A stretch of DNA of 64,000 nucleotides from Eulemur rufifrons (GCF_041146395.1 NC_090990.1:46944001-47008000), one strand, 5' to 3'; counted from the first letter of the stretch, positions 49,351 through 60,637 are shown. The notes: generated by a model not told the origin, from the sequence alone. A program made the numbers and translations.

Positions 49351-49686
49351 GGTTTTTTTTTTCTTTTTTTGAGACAGAGTCTCACTCTGTTGCCCAGGCT
49401 AGAGTGCCCTGGCGTCAGCCTAGGTCACAGCAACCTCAAACTCCTGGGCTCAAGCAATCCTTCTGCCTCAGCCTCCCGAGTAGCTGGGACTACAGGCATG
49501 TGCCACCATGCCCGGCTAATTTTTTAATATATATTTTTAGCTGTCCAAATCATTTCTTTCTATTTTTTTTAGTAGAGAAGGGGTCTCGCTCTTGCTCAGA
49601 CTGGTCTTGAACTCCTGAGCTCAAAGGATCCGCTGCCTCGGCCTCCCAGAGTGCTAGGATTACAGGCGTGAGCCTCCGCGCCCGGT
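49351..49686 (-). mobile_element. Alu, lemur-type right arm
   Basis: Antisense dimeric Alu. The duplication 'aaaatagtg' lies at both borders. Confidence 0.95.
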
Positions 49687-50345
49687 CAAAATAGTGTATT
49701 TTTGTCACAAAAAACACAATACTAAACCTTTTGTTCACACATTCTTAAGCACAAGTGGTTTCATTCCTGATGGTAGAATCTCAAGAGGAGAGTATATGTG
49801 TTATTTCTGACTTTAATAGGCTTTTCGAATTTTCTGAAAAGTTATAACTATTCCTACTTGAAATGGGTAAAAGTGGTCTCTTTATCATATCCCCAACTCC
49901 TATGATTGGACAATTTTTCATGTTTACTAAAAAAGAATTGATTTGCATTCCTTTTAAGAGATTTTTTTAATCTTCGCTTATCAATTTATAAACACTATGT
50001 AAGAAACCTTAGCGATTTTTGTGTGGTTATTTTACAATTTAATTATATTTCCTCTTTGAAGTACCTACCTACCCATTTTAGCTTTGTTTGCAATTCAGAG
50101 CTATTTAAATGGAAACTTCTGGAAGGGGAACCTTTTAAATGTTGAACATCTTCTTGAGTTTTCTTTATACTGCTGATTTGATGAGGGTTTTTTGTTTTTA
50201 CTTTTTGGATAAATATTTGATTATTTCAGAGTTTTGCTAGGATATCATTTATTTTATCTGGATTTTCTCTTTAGTGCTCATACATTTGCAAACCATCTTT
50301 TAAAATCCTTTTACTGGGTCCTTTCTCGTGCTTAATTTTGCACAT
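49687..50345. other. L1TD1 intron, no recognised element
   Basis: Unassigned AT-rich sequence. Confidence 0.4.
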
Positions 50346-50346
50346 T

Positions 50347-50612
50347 GGCTGTGCGTGGTGGCTCACACTTGTAATTCTAGCACTGTGGGAGGCTGAGGAT
50401 TGCTTCAGCTCAGGATTGCTTGAGCTCAGGAGTTCAGACCATCCTGAGCAAGAGCAAGACCTTCTCTACTAAAAATAGAAAAATTAGCCAGGCACCATGG
50501 CTTGGCACCTGTAGTCCCAGCTACTTGGGAGCTGAGGCAGGAGGATCTCTTGAGCCCAGGAGTTTGAGGTTGCTGTGAGCTATGATGACACTGTTGGACT
50601 CTTAAAAAAATA
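50347..50612 (+). mobile_element. Alu, older, truncated 3' end
   Basis: Diverged Alu 'ggctgtgcgtggtggctcac' that stops soon after 'gctatgatgacactgttgga'. The duplication 'tgcacattg' flanks it. Confidence 0.88.
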
Positions 50613-50954
50613 CTGCACATTGTACTTTTTCTCTTTGAAGAAAACTCATTTGGCTTGATTTTATTCTTTACAGTTTCTTGTAAATTTCTACTTTCATCTC
50701 ACCTTTTTTGTCTTTCCATTCTTGGTTTTGATTTAGCTGCCTCTGGGGCACAAACATTATATTTATTGGTTATACTTAACTGAAAAATTCTTTGTTTCAT
50801 TTCATACTTTTGGCCTTGAATTAGTATTGCCTTCCTTGTGCCTTGGTTTTGTCTGCATTTATCTATATAACTTTACCCTTATTTTTAACTTCCTTTGTCT
50901 TTTTTTCCTAAGATTTCGTTCTATTTCCACTTCTGTTTGGTATGGTTTTTTTCT
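50613..50954. other. L1TD1 intron, no recognised element
   Basis: T-rich sequence. Nothing was assigned. Confidence 0.4.
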
Positions 50955-51110
50955 CTCTTTTTTTAAAGAGAGGGTCCTCACTGTCTCCATGCTGGAGTGC
51001 AGTGGCACGATCATAGTCCACTGCATCCTCCAAAACCTTGGTTCCAAGGAATCCTCCCGCCTCAGCCTCCCAAGTAGCTGGGATTACAAGCATGTGCCAC
51101 AGTGCCCATC
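50955..51110 (-). mobile_element. Alu monomer
   Basis: One antisense arm: 'tgctggagtgcagtggcacg' through 'cctcagcctcccaagtagct'. Confidence 0.8.
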
Positions 51111-51194
51111 TTGTCATCTTGTTTTAATAGTATCTTTTGTAAGTCATGTAGAATAGTCTGCCTTGTTTCAATTGGGAGAGCTCAGTGGTTTTCC

Positions 51195-51615
51195 TTTAGA
51201 ACATTCAATTTAAAAAATGTTAGGAGAACTTTCAAACATTTGCAAACAAAAGAATTCATCACCCAGATTCAAAACCAAACATTTTCCCCCTTTGCTTATG
51301 TCTTTTTTTTTTTTTTGCTAAAGTATTTAAATCCCAGACATGCCATTTCACCCCTAAAAGCTTCATATGTAGCTCTTATAAAATAAAGGCATTATTAAGT
51401 AAATATAATGTTATTATCACAGCTAATAGAATTTGTATTCCTTAATATCATTTAATACTCAGCCCATATTCAAAATTCCCTGCTCTTTTATGATTGACTT
51501 ATTCAAATCGAGATCCAAATAAGGGGCACATGAAGTCCCCTTCCTTGTGTCATTGAAGTACTTGAGGTCCTGTAGAAGTTCCTCTGGTCCTATCCTATGG
51601 ACTTTTCTGGTTGTT
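51195..51615 (-). mobile_element. Old LINE-1 3' fragment
   Basis: 'tcatcacccagattcaaaac', 'aaatcccagacatgccattt' and 'atccaaataaggggcacatg' are antisense L1M text from the same region as 42995-43440. Confidence 0.65.
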
Positions 51616-51649
51616 TCTTCAGTCCTTGATTAGATTCAGGTACTACAGG

Positions 51650-51702
51650 TGCTGGCTTGGCTTGGCTTGGCTTGGCTTGGCTTGGCTTGGCTTGGCTTGG
51701 CT
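51650..51702. repeat. (TTGGC)n pentanucleotide repeat
   Basis: About ten perfect TTGGC units grade into a CTTTT-rich tract before the next Alu. Confidence 0.95.
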
Positions 51703-51739
51703 TTGCTTTTCTTTTCTTTTCTTCTCTTCTTTCTTTCTT

Positions 51740-52063
51740 CTTTTTTGAGACATAGTCTCACTCTGTTGCCCGGGCTAGAGTGCCCTGGCGTCAGCCTAGC
51801 TCACAGCCACCTCAAACTCTTGGGCTCAAGCAATCCTTCTGCCTCAGCCCCCCGAGTAGCTGGGACTACAGGCACATGCGCCACCATGCCTGGCTAATTT
51901 TTTTCTATGTATTTTTAGTTGTCCAGCTAATTTCTTTCTATTTTTAGTAGAGACGGGGTCTCGCTCTTGCTCAGGCTGGTGTAGAACTCCTGATCTTGAG
52001 TGATTCTCCTGCCTAGGCCTCCCAGAGTGCTAGGATTATAGGCATGAGCCACTGCACCCAGCC
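51740..52063 (-). mobile_element. Alu, lemur-type right arm
   Basis: Antisense dimeric Alu whose T-rich tail merges with the pentanucleotide repeat. Confidence 0.93.
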
Positions 52064-52324
52064 TGGGTTTTCTTAAGAGGGATGAAATGTGCAACTAATA
52101 CTGATCACTTCTCTGTTTTTTGTAGTTATTTTTATGTTTCTTCTTTAGGCCTTTTCTCTGGCTTAAGGTCTTTAGTCTACATTTATTCCCTTCATCTCCT
52201 GTGGCCCATATTTTGGGAGTTATTTTGTCATAAATAAATGCTAATTGTATTAAATTTTTGCAACTATTATGTTTTTTTCTTTTTTAATTGTCTGATGTAG
52301 TGAGTTACATTTATAAAATATTTG

Positions 52325-52905
52325 CTTTTAAATTCTCCTTACATTCTTTATTTTATTATTGTGATAAAATATACATAACATAAAATTTTATCATCTTAAC
52401 AGGTTTTAAGTGTACCGTGACATGAAGTACCTTCACATTGCTGTGCAATCCTGGGCACCATCCATCCCCAGAGCTTGTGCATCTTTCCAAACTGAAACTT
52501 TATACCCAATAACTCCTCATCCCCACCCCCCACAGATTCCCCCCCAGCCTCTGGCAACCACCATTTTACTTGGGTCTCTATGAATTTGGCTAACAAGCTA
52601 CCTCATAAATGTAATCATATGATATTTCTCCTTTTGTGTCTGGCTTACTTCACTTCGCATATGTCTTCAAGGTACATCCATATTGTAGCATGTGTCAGAA
52701 TTTTCTTCAAGGCTGAGCAATATTCCATTGTATGTACACCACATTTTATTTACCCATTTATCCATTGATGGGCGTTGGGTTGTTCCATCTTTTGGCTCCT
52801 GTGAATAATGCTACTATCAACATGGGTATACAAATATCTGTTTGCATCACTGCTTTCATTTTGGGGGGGTATATACCCAGAAGTGGGAATTTTAATAATT
52901 TAACT
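52325..52905 (-). mobile_element. Old LINE-1 3' region
   Basis: 'tgataaaatatacataacat', 'cttcacattgctgtgcaatc', 'gagcaatattccattgtatg', 'gggtatatacccagaagtgg' follow the antisense L1 3' end order. Confidence 0.8.
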
Positions 52906-53234
52906 GGATTTAGTAATTCTATTTTAATTTTTTGTCACTATACAGTTTTTCATAATCACTCTCCTTGCATTCTTAAACTCATCTTGATCTTGGTGTATGA
53001 TTGTTATATACTTTTGGATTTGATTTGTTAATTTTTAAGAATTTTGTACCTATATGAGTTTGAGGAAACTAGTAATTTATTCTCATTGTCCTCTAGTTTA
53101 TTATTGAAGTTATCTATCCTCTTGTAATGAAATATTTTCTTTTTGCTGTTCTCTAGAAGAGCTTGGGTACAACTAAGATAAAAGTTGCTCTAAATTTTAA
53201 ATTTGATTATGAAAGTTTAATGCTTCCAATTTTG
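52906..53234. other. L1TD1 intron, possibly old L1
   Basis: T-rich text reminiscent of antisense L1 ORF2, too diverged to assign. Confidence 0.3.
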
Positions 53235-53235
53235 G

Positions 53236-53425
53236 GCTGGGCACAGTGGCTCACGCCTGTAATCCTAGCACTTTGGGAGCCAGGTGCCTTGTAATCCCAA
53301 CTACTTGGGAGGCTGAGGCAGGAGGATTGCTTGAGCCCCAGGAGTTTGAGGTTGCTGTGAGCTAGGCTGACACCACTGGCACTCTACTCAGGGCAACAGA
53401 GTGAGACTCTGTCTCAACAAATAAG
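53236..53425 (+). mobile_element. Alu with large internal deletion
   Basis: Jumps from 'cctagcactttgggagc' to 'cttgtaatcccaactacttg'. The 16-bp duplication 'aatgcttccaattttg' flanks it. Confidence 0.92.
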
Positions 53426-53479
53426 AATAATAATAATGCTTCCAATTTTGAACCATGCTTTGTAGTTGTGTCCCATTTT

Positions 53480-54000
53480 CATTCAAAGTGTTACTTATTT
53501 GTACCTTCCCTCTGTGCCTGGCCCTTTGTACTCTTTAAAACTGGTTCTTTCTGATTCTTTCCTATTTTGGTGCAAAGCAAGTATCACCCTTCATCTCTCA
53601 CTAAGCAGAGCCCTCCCACTCCCCCCTCCACTATACCTGTCTTTCACCAAGCTTGCTCCATCCTTGTACACAGTGTTTCCCCTGCTTGCAGTGCACTTCC
53701 TTTTATTCTTTGCTGTATAGCTGCGGTTCATTTCGTTCAGATTCAACTGCCCACTTCCTCAGGGAAGCCGTCCTGGCTCTCCCTGAATACATGAGATTAC
53801 ACCTAGTATAGGCACTTGTGACTCTTGACCCTTGATCTCTACTTTGTAGACTGGCACAATTGCAATTTTGTATTTGTTTCTCCCTAGACTTTAACCCACT
53901 CGAGGGTAGGTTCCATATCTGTTTCTGTTCAACATTCTTTCCTTTAGCTACTAGCACGGTAACTAGCATATAGTCTGTGCTCAGTAAATGTGAACAAGTG
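53480..54000 (+). mobile_element. L2 LINE 3' region
   Basis: 'actgcccacttcctcaggga', 'agactttaacccactcgagg' and 'tctgtgctcagtaaatgtga' follow the L2 order. Confidence 0.6.
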
Positions 54001-54437
54001 TCTGGGAACTTGGAATGTTCATCTCTGTCCTCAGAAGTGTCACTGGGATATATGTGGGTGTATTGTAAATACACCTTTTATTAACTCTGCACCAGATTTG
54101 GCGATTTTTTTTTTTTTTTTCCTATCAGATGACTCAAGTTTGGGGAGGTTTTCTATTAACCACATAATGCACTTTTTATCCTTCCATTAGCTGCGTGGTA
54201 GGCTCGTTCTGTTCCTCAGAGCTATTGTCAGTGCTCACGAGTGCCATTTCCCCTTTCTCTTCCATATATCTGCTTCAAAAATACCTACCAGTTTTGATTA
54301 TTTACCATGATCTCCTTAAGCCACTGAATCCCCTTAAAAGGGAGTGTGATTTTTCTTTTTATACCTGTGAATTCAAGCAATTTGGGTCTTGGCAGTGATG
54401 GCCCAGCAGGTGATGCAATTTTTAGCAACTAGAATAC
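54001..54437. other. L1TD1 intron, no recognised element
   Basis: Unassigned sequence with a T-run at 54106-54120. Confidence 0.4.
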
Positions 54438-54448
54438 TCACTAGTCCT

Positions 54449-54791
54449 TTTTTTTTTTTTTTTTTTTTTTTGAGACAGAGTCTCACTTTGTTGCCCAGGC
54501 TAGAGTGGGTGCCGTGGCGTCAGCCTAGCTCACAGCAACCTCAAACTCCTGAGCTCAAGGGATCCTCCTGTCTCAGCCTCCCGAGTAGTTGGGACTACAG
54601 GCATGCGCCACTATGCCCGGCTAATTTTTTGTATATATATTTTTAGCTGTCCATATAATTTCTTTCTATTTTTAGTAGAGATGGGGTCTCGCTCTTGCTC
54701 AGGCTGGTCTGGAACTCCTGAGCTCAAACGATCTGCCCACCTCGGCCTCCCAGAGTGCTAGGATTACAGGCGTGAGCCACTGCGCCCGGCC
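54449..54791 (-). mobile_element. Alu, lemur-type right arm
   Basis: Antisense near-consensus Alu. The duplication 'ctcactagtcctt' flanks it. Confidence 0.96.
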
Positions 54792-55454
54792 TCTCACTAG
54801 TCCTTGTAGAGGAAGCCATTGAGGAACTGGCATCCCAGTTGTCCAAAGGGTTTGTCCTGTGCTTTCCCACCTCTCACCCCTGTCAGGCAGTTATGCAGTA
54901 GGGTGTGCTGGTTAAAACCAGAAATGAGCAAGCCAAGCGAATCTCCTCAGGCAAAAATGGCTCTTAATGTGAGGTGGGAAGAGATGTGGAATTTAGTTCT
55001 TTTTCTTCCCTCAGGGTGTGTCTTAACATTTACACTCTATAAAATAATGTTCTGAATTGACTTGACAACTTTTGAGAAAAAGTCTAAATAATATCAATTT
55101 CTGCAATTTCCATTTTCTCTAAGATTCTACCTCAGACTTTCATAATCTGGTATGGCATATATGTTTGTTTTTTTACAAAATAATGTTGATTTTCTTATAA
55201 TTAATCTATTTAGTACTCATTATAGAGAATGTAGACACGTTAATAGTATGTGAAGTCAGAGAGTTTCCATCATTCTTAGTTATCTGTTCTTTAGTTAATC
55301 TATTCCGTGCAAGGCTTTATGTAAATGGGGTTTTAATGATTGTGTGGTCTAAATTTTGAATTCTAATTTTTTTCTCTTGTCTTAGTGTACATGTGCCCAT
55401 CTTGTTAGTGACCCTTTATGATGAATTCTTATAGAGTACACACAATATAGTTTT
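54792..55454. other. L1TD1 intron, no recognised element
   Basis: Unassigned sequence. Confidence 0.4.
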
Positions 55455-55730
55455 GGGTTTTTTTCTTTAGCTTTTTGCTGCATTTATAATACTGCATTGT
55501 GTTATGGCCTTCAGTCAGGGCCTTCAGTGCCTCCATCAGTAAGTGATGTACATTGTACCTACCAAGCAACCTCCCATCATCCCCCCTCCCCACATCTCTG
55601 AGTCTCCAGCATCCATCATCTCAAGCTCTGTTTCCATGTGTGCGCATTATTTAGCTCCTGCTTCTAGGTGAGAACTTGCAGTATTTCTCTTTGTGTCTCT
55701 GAGCTGTTTCACTTACGATAATGACCTTCA

Positions 55731-56032
55731 GGTGGGCATGGTGGCTCATGCCTGTAATTCTAGCCCTTTGGGAGGTCGAGGCGGGAGGATTGCTTGAGCT
55801 CAGGAGTTCGAGACCAGCCTGACCAAGAGCGAGACCCCGTCTCTACTAAAAATAGAAAAATTAGCTGGGCAACTGAAAATAGAAAAAAATTAGCCAGGTG
55901 TGGTGGTGTACACTTGTAGTCCCAGCTACTCGGGAGGCTGAAGTTTGGTGTTGCTGTGAACTAGGCTGATGCCACTGCACTCAAGCCTGGGCAACAGAGC
56001 AAGATTCTTGTCTCCAAAAAAAAAAAAAAAAA
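55731..56032 (+). mobile_element. Alu with internal duplication
   Basis: Contains 'aaaatagaaaaattagctgg' followed by a repeat of the same linker. It lies within the L1 3' UTR. Confidence 0.9.
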
Positions 56033-56796
56033 TGGCTTTCAGTTCTATCCATGTTGCTGCAAGAGACATGATTTCATTCTTTTTTGTGGCTGAATAAGTA
56101 TTCTTCTTGTGTATACATACCACATTTTCTTTATTCAGTCCTCTGTTGATGTACACTTAGGTTGATGCCATATCTTTGCTATTGTGAATAGTGCTGGGAT
56201 AAACACGCAGGTGCAGGTATCTTTTTTATATATCATTTTCTTTTGGGTTGATACCCAGTAGTGGGAATGCTGGATCCTATGGTATAGTTCTATTAAATAT
56301 TTTTAGTTCTTTAAGAACTCTCCATGCTTTTTTCCATAGAGCTTGCACTAATTTACATTCCCACTGATAGGGTATGAGAGTTCCCTTATCTCCTCATCCT
56401 TGCCAACATCTGTTATTTTTTGTTTTTATTAATAGCCATTCTGATTGATGTAAGATCTCATTGTGGTTTAATTTGCATTCCTCTGATAATTAATGATATC
56501 GAACATTTTTTCATATGCTTCTTGGCCATTTGGTTCTCTTTTGAAAAATGTCTGTTCGTGTCCTTAGTCCACTTTTTAATGGGTTTATTTGATTTTTGTT
56601 GTTGTTGAGTTGTTGGAGTTTCTTGTAAATTCTGTATAATAATCTACTGTCAGATGTATAGTTTGCAAATATTTTCTCCCATTCTACAGGTTGTTCACTC
56701 TGTTGATTCTTTTGCTGTGCAGAAGCTTTGTAGTTTAACTAAATCCCATTTATTTATTTTTGTTGTCTGTGCTGCCTTTTTTTCTTTTTTTCTTTC

Positions 56797-56931
56797 TTTT
56801 TTTTTTTTTTTGGTAGAGGTGGGGTCTCCCTATGTTGCCCAGGAAGCTCTTGAACTCCTGGCCTCAAGTGATCCTCCCAGCTTGGCCTCCTAGAGTGCTA
56901 GGATTATAGGCATGACCCACCATGCCCAGCC
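56797..56931 (-). mobile_element. Alu monomer
   Basis: Antisense single arm: 'ggtggggtctccctatgttg' to 'ccaccatgcccagcc', nested in the L1. Confidence 0.8.
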
Positions 56932-57171
56932 TGTCTTATGCCTTTGGGATCTTAATTCTTTGCCTAGACCAATGTCTGGAAGAATTTTCCCTGGGTTTGT
57001 TTCTAGTATTTTTGTAGATTCAAGTCTTACATTCAAGTCTTTAATCCATCTTGAGTTGATTTTTATATATGGTAAGAGATAGTGTTCCAGTTTTATTCGT
57101 CTGCATATGGCAATCCAATTTTCCCAGCACCCTTTATTGAAAAGGGTGTCCTTTCTCCAGTGTATGTTCTT

Positions 57172-57708
57172 TGTGTGTGTGTTTTGTTTCTCTTTTTTAA
57201 TTTATTTATTTTTTTTATTTTCAGAGTATTACAGGGGCACGAACACTTAGGTTACATATACTGCCTTTGCACTGCCTAAGTCAGAGCTACAAGCGTGCCC
57301 ATCTCCCAGACAGCGCAAACAGCACCTGTTAACTGTGAGTTTACCTATCCCCTCTTCCCCTCGCCACCAACCTGACACCAGATGAACGTTACTTCCATAT
57401 ATGTACATAAGGTTTGATTGATTAGTACCAATTTAATATTGAGTACGTGTGGTGTTTGTTTTCCATTCTTGTGATACTTCACTTAGAAGAATGTGGCTCC
57501 AGCTCTATCCAGGATAATACAAGAGGTATTAGTTCACTGTTTTTTTTCTTTCTTTGTTTGTTTTATTTTGTTTTTTTATGGCTGAGTAGTGCTCCATGGT
57601 ATACATATACCACATTTTATTAATCCACTTGTGCATTAATGGGCACTTGGCTTGTTTCCATATCTTTGCAATTGTAAATTGTGCTGCTATAAACATTCCA
57701 GTGCAGCT
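57172..57708 (-). mobile_element. Younger L1 3' end nested in the older L1
   Basis: Antisense, from a T-rich tail through 'cagagtattacaggggcacg' to ORF2 3' text ('catggtatacatataccaca'). The 14-bp duplications 'cagtgtatgttctt' and 'cagtgtacgttctt' flank it at 57158-57171 and 57709-57722. The host L1 text resumes exactly after it. Confidence 0.9.
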
Positions 57709-58646
57709 CAGTGTACGTTCTTGTTGACTTTGTCAAAGATCAGTTGGCTGTTAAGTATGTAGATTCATTTCTGGGTTCTCTATTCTGTTCCATTGATCTA
57801 TGTGTCTACTTTTATGCCAGTGCCATGCTGCTTTGGTTATTATTGCCTTGTAGTATAATTTGAAGTCAGGCAATGTGATATCTCCAGTTCTGTTCTTTTT
57901 GCTCAAGATTGCTTTGGCTATATGGGCTCCTTTTTTGGTTCCATATGAACTTTAGAATTGTTTTTTTTAATTCTGTGAAAAATGATGTTGATATTTTGAT
58001 TAGGGATTGAATTGAAGCTATAAATTGCTTTAGGCAGTATGGTTATTTTAATGATTAATTCTTCTGATCCATGAACCTGGGATATTTTTCCATTTGTGTT
58101 ATCTTCAATTTCTTTCATCTGTTTTGCAGTTTTCCTTGCAGCGAATCTTTCACCTCCTTGGTTAAATATATTCCTAAGTGTTTTATTTTTCTGTAGCTAT
58201 TGTAAATGGAACTGCTTTCTTGATTTTTTTTTCTTTTTTTTTTTTTAAATAAGGTGGTTTGAAGCTTTCTTGATTTGCTTCTCAACTAGATTGTTATTGG
58301 TGTGTAGAAATGCTACTGATTTCTGTACGCTGATTTTGTATCCTGAAATTTTACTGAATTCATCTATCAAATCTAAGAGTTTCTTGGTGGAATCTTTAGG
58401 ATTTTCTAGATTAAAAAGATCATATTATCGGGGAACAGGGATAATTTGACTTCCATTTTTCCAATTTGGATGCCTTTTTTCCTCTTGCCTGGTGATTGCT
58501 CTGGCAAGGACTGCAATACTATGCTGAATCTTAACGGGTGGTGGAAGTGGGTATCCTTGTCTTGTTCCAGTTCTTAGGGGGAATGTTTTCAATTTTTCCC
58601 CACAGAATAGTTTTCTTTTTTTTCTTTGTTAATTTTTTTTAATTTT

Positions 58647-58712
58647 GCAGGGGCCATGCTAATCCTCTCTGTATCATTCTAATTTTAGTATATATGCTGC
58701 CAAAGCAAGCAC
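58647..58712 (-). pseudogene. U6 snRNA retropseudogene, 3' truncated
   Basis: The minus strand matches U6 nt 1-66 with a few changes ('gtgcttgctttggcagcata', 'gattagcatggcccctgc'), then an A-rich tail (58618-58646). The duplications 'tagttttctt' at 58608-58617 and 58718-58727 flank it. It is non-functional. It lies just before the first L1TD1 coding exon. Confidence 0.92.
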
Positions 58713-58798
58713 CAGAGTAGTTTTCTTAACAAAGTTTGTATTTTTACTGAGTTTCTTGAATTCTTCAGTAAACAATTATTCATTTCTTTATATTTCAG

Positions 58799-58903
58799 AT
58801 TGACGTGTTTTAAGGTTGTTGAATTTCTGGAGTCTAGCAGGCCTGCAAGAACAAAAATTATTCTTCAGGAGAAAAACAGAATCCAGCCTTGACAACATCT
58901 ACA
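58799..58903 (+). other. L1TD1: L1TD1 exon, 5' UTR part
   Basis: A splice acceptor 'ctttatatttcag' ends at 58798. The exon would open with about 105 noncoding bases before the ATG. An in-frame stop TAG at 58835-58837 limits any upstream extension of the reading frame. Confidence 0.6.
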
Positions 58904-59902
58904 ATGTCCAGCGTAGAGTCAAAAATTGCTAGCCTTGCAAAGGAACAGGAAAATACCACCCATATGGAAAGAAAGCAGAAACTGATAGAAACAGATAAGG
59001 AGATAGCTCCAATATTGGATTTAAAATACAAAGATATATCAGCAGTTATTATGAAAAAGTTTAAGGTCTTGACGGAAATCCAGGACCTAATGTTTGATGA
59101 GATAAGGGAAAGTCTTAAAAATGATCTACAGGAAATGTTAGGAGTAAAAAATGCGATACCTATAATAAAAAATTCAAAGAACTCCAGTAGCAGGAAAGAG
59201 TGGCAACAAATAAAAGATTTAACTTCACAAAAAACAGGGCTGGTAGAGAAAATAGGAGAGTATTCTAAAATAGTTGAGGATATTGAAAGCTTAATTTTTG
59301 AAAGAAAAGTAGATGAGCTGAGTAGCAAATTAGACAAAGCTAAAGAATCCAGTAGTGATGAAGGTAAGAAATTATCCCAGAATGAATCACTAAATTACAA
59401 AATCATGGAAAGTATAGAAGAAGCCTTAAGCGATATAGATGACAGATACAGAAATTGCAATATCCATATAGAAGTGACAGAAGGAGAGACGAGAAAAAAT
59501 GGAGAGGATGAACTAGTCAAAGAATGGGGAGAGGAAAAAAAACTTCAGAACTTCAAGAATACAGAGAAAATTCTAGAAGCCTCCAAAGAAGAAGAAATGT
59601 TGATGGATGAAGGAGCAATACTCACCCTGGCAGCAGACTTTTCGTCAGCAACACTGGATATTAGTAAGCAATGGAGTAATGTCTTCAATATTCTGAGAGA
59701 AAATGATTATGAGCCTAAATTTCTATGCCAAGTTAAGTTAGCATTTAAATGTGATGGTGAAATAAAGGAATTTTCAGACCTGCACAGCCTCAGGAAGTTT
59801 ATCAGCCAAAAATCTTCTATGAAAGAATTACTGGAAGATGTACTCCCACAAAATGAAAAAGTAAATCAAGGAGGAAGAAGATATGGGATTCAAGAAAAAC
59901 TG
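58904..59902 (+). CDS. L1TD1: L1TD1 first coding exon (N-terminal ORF1-like module)
   Basis: 333 codons without a stop, ending at the donor ctg|gtaagc (59903). L1TD1 is a cytoplasmic RNA-binding protein of pluripotent cells, domesticated from LINE-1 ORF1; it associates with LIN28 and RNA. Residues ~1-170 are charged and helix-prone (ETDKEIAPILDLKYKDIS; MKKFKVLTEIQDLMFDEI). From ~180 to 235 lies an RRM remnant (DIDDRYRNCNIHIEV ... EKILEASKEEE) that is about half the length of the intact one in the next exon. Residues ~236-312 are an ORF1p C-terminal-like domain (GAILTLAADFSSATLDIS, QWSNVFNILREND, KELLEDVL). The start is the first in-frame ATG; the frame upstream has only a TTG before a stop. 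Confidence 0.93.
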
Positions 59903-60155
59903 GTAAGCATAGAAATCTATAAAGCTTATGGGTAAAATATAAGTAATAGTTGGTATGGTTATTTTGAAGGTCAAATCGATTTTTAAGAAATGATTCCTTA
60001 AAAGTAAAAACATGACATTAAACATAATGATTTAAAAGGCTGCTTTAAATAAAGGATGGTATTGAAAGCATAGGAGAGAAGAGAAAGGGCTAGGGTTGTT
60101 TGTTTGGGACAAAGTTCTTATGCATATCCTAGTTATTGATAGGAAAATAAATTGA

Positions 60156-60450
60156 GGCCAGATGCAGTGGCTAATACCTGTAATCCCAGCAACTAGGAAG
60201 GTTGAGGCAGGAAGATTGCCTGAGGCCAGGAGTTAAAGACCAGCCTGAGAAGCATAGCAAGACCTCATCTCTACAAAAAAAAAATAGAAAAATAGCTGGT
60301 CGTAGTGGCCTGTGCCTGTTGCCCTCATTAGTTGGGAGGCTAAGGCAGGATTGCTTGAGCCCAGAAGTTTGAGGTTATAGCAAGCTATGATAGAACCACT
60401 GTGCTCTACCCCAGGCAATAGAGGGAGACCCTGTCTTGGGAACAAAAAGA
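60156..60450 (+). mobile_element. Alu, older, diverged
   Basis: 'ggccagatgcagtggctaat' to 'gagggagaccctgtcttggg', in the intron between the two L1TD1 coding exons. Confidence 0.88.
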
Positions 60451-60452
60451 AG

Positions 60453-60637
60453 AATATAGGCCTTCTCTTCCCTTTGTACTCTGGCCCCCAATCCTCTGTG
60501 AGGTCAAGGAAAAGGCAGTTTTCCATCTTGTGTTTCTTAAAGCTTCAACTAATATTATGCTTCAGTTCCACTCTTAGAGGTACTGCCTGCAGCTAATTCC
60601 TTAGGTTTTTAGCCATTCCGGGGTTAATTTCTCACGT
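60453..60637. other. L1TD1 intron, no recognised element
   Basis: Short unassigned stretch between two Alus. Confidence 0.4.

Larger units (their letters stand above)
55455..58607 (-). mobile_element. LINE-1, 5' truncated, with nested inserts
   Basis: A long antisense L1: 3' UTR text at 55545-55731 ('aagtgatgtacattgtacct'), then ORF2 3' end text ('ttcagttctatccatgttgc', 'ctattgtgaatagtgctggg', 'ttgatacccagtagtgggaa'), continuing to 'ccagttcttagggggaatg'. The frame is broken and no long ORF survives. Nested in it are an Alu, an Alu monomer and a younger L1. It occupies most of the intron before the first L1TD1 coding exon. Confidence 0.88.

Noticed and set aside
51649..51897. ORF with LAWLG repeats
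   Set aside because: The product of the (TTGGC)n repeat running into an antisense Alu.
55455..58607. Active LINE-1 in the L1TD1 intron
   Set aside because: 5' truncated, lacks ORF1, ORF2 is broken and interrupted by other elements.
58607..58730. U6-L1 chimeric retrogene made by template switching
   Set aside because: Duplications 'tagttttctt' flank the U6 piece and its own A-tail on both sides, so it is a separate insertion at the end of the L1.
58858..59337. 159-codon antisense ORF opposite L1TD1 exon
   Set aside because: A Phe/Ile/Ser-rich shadow of the Lys/Glu/Asp-rich coding strand.
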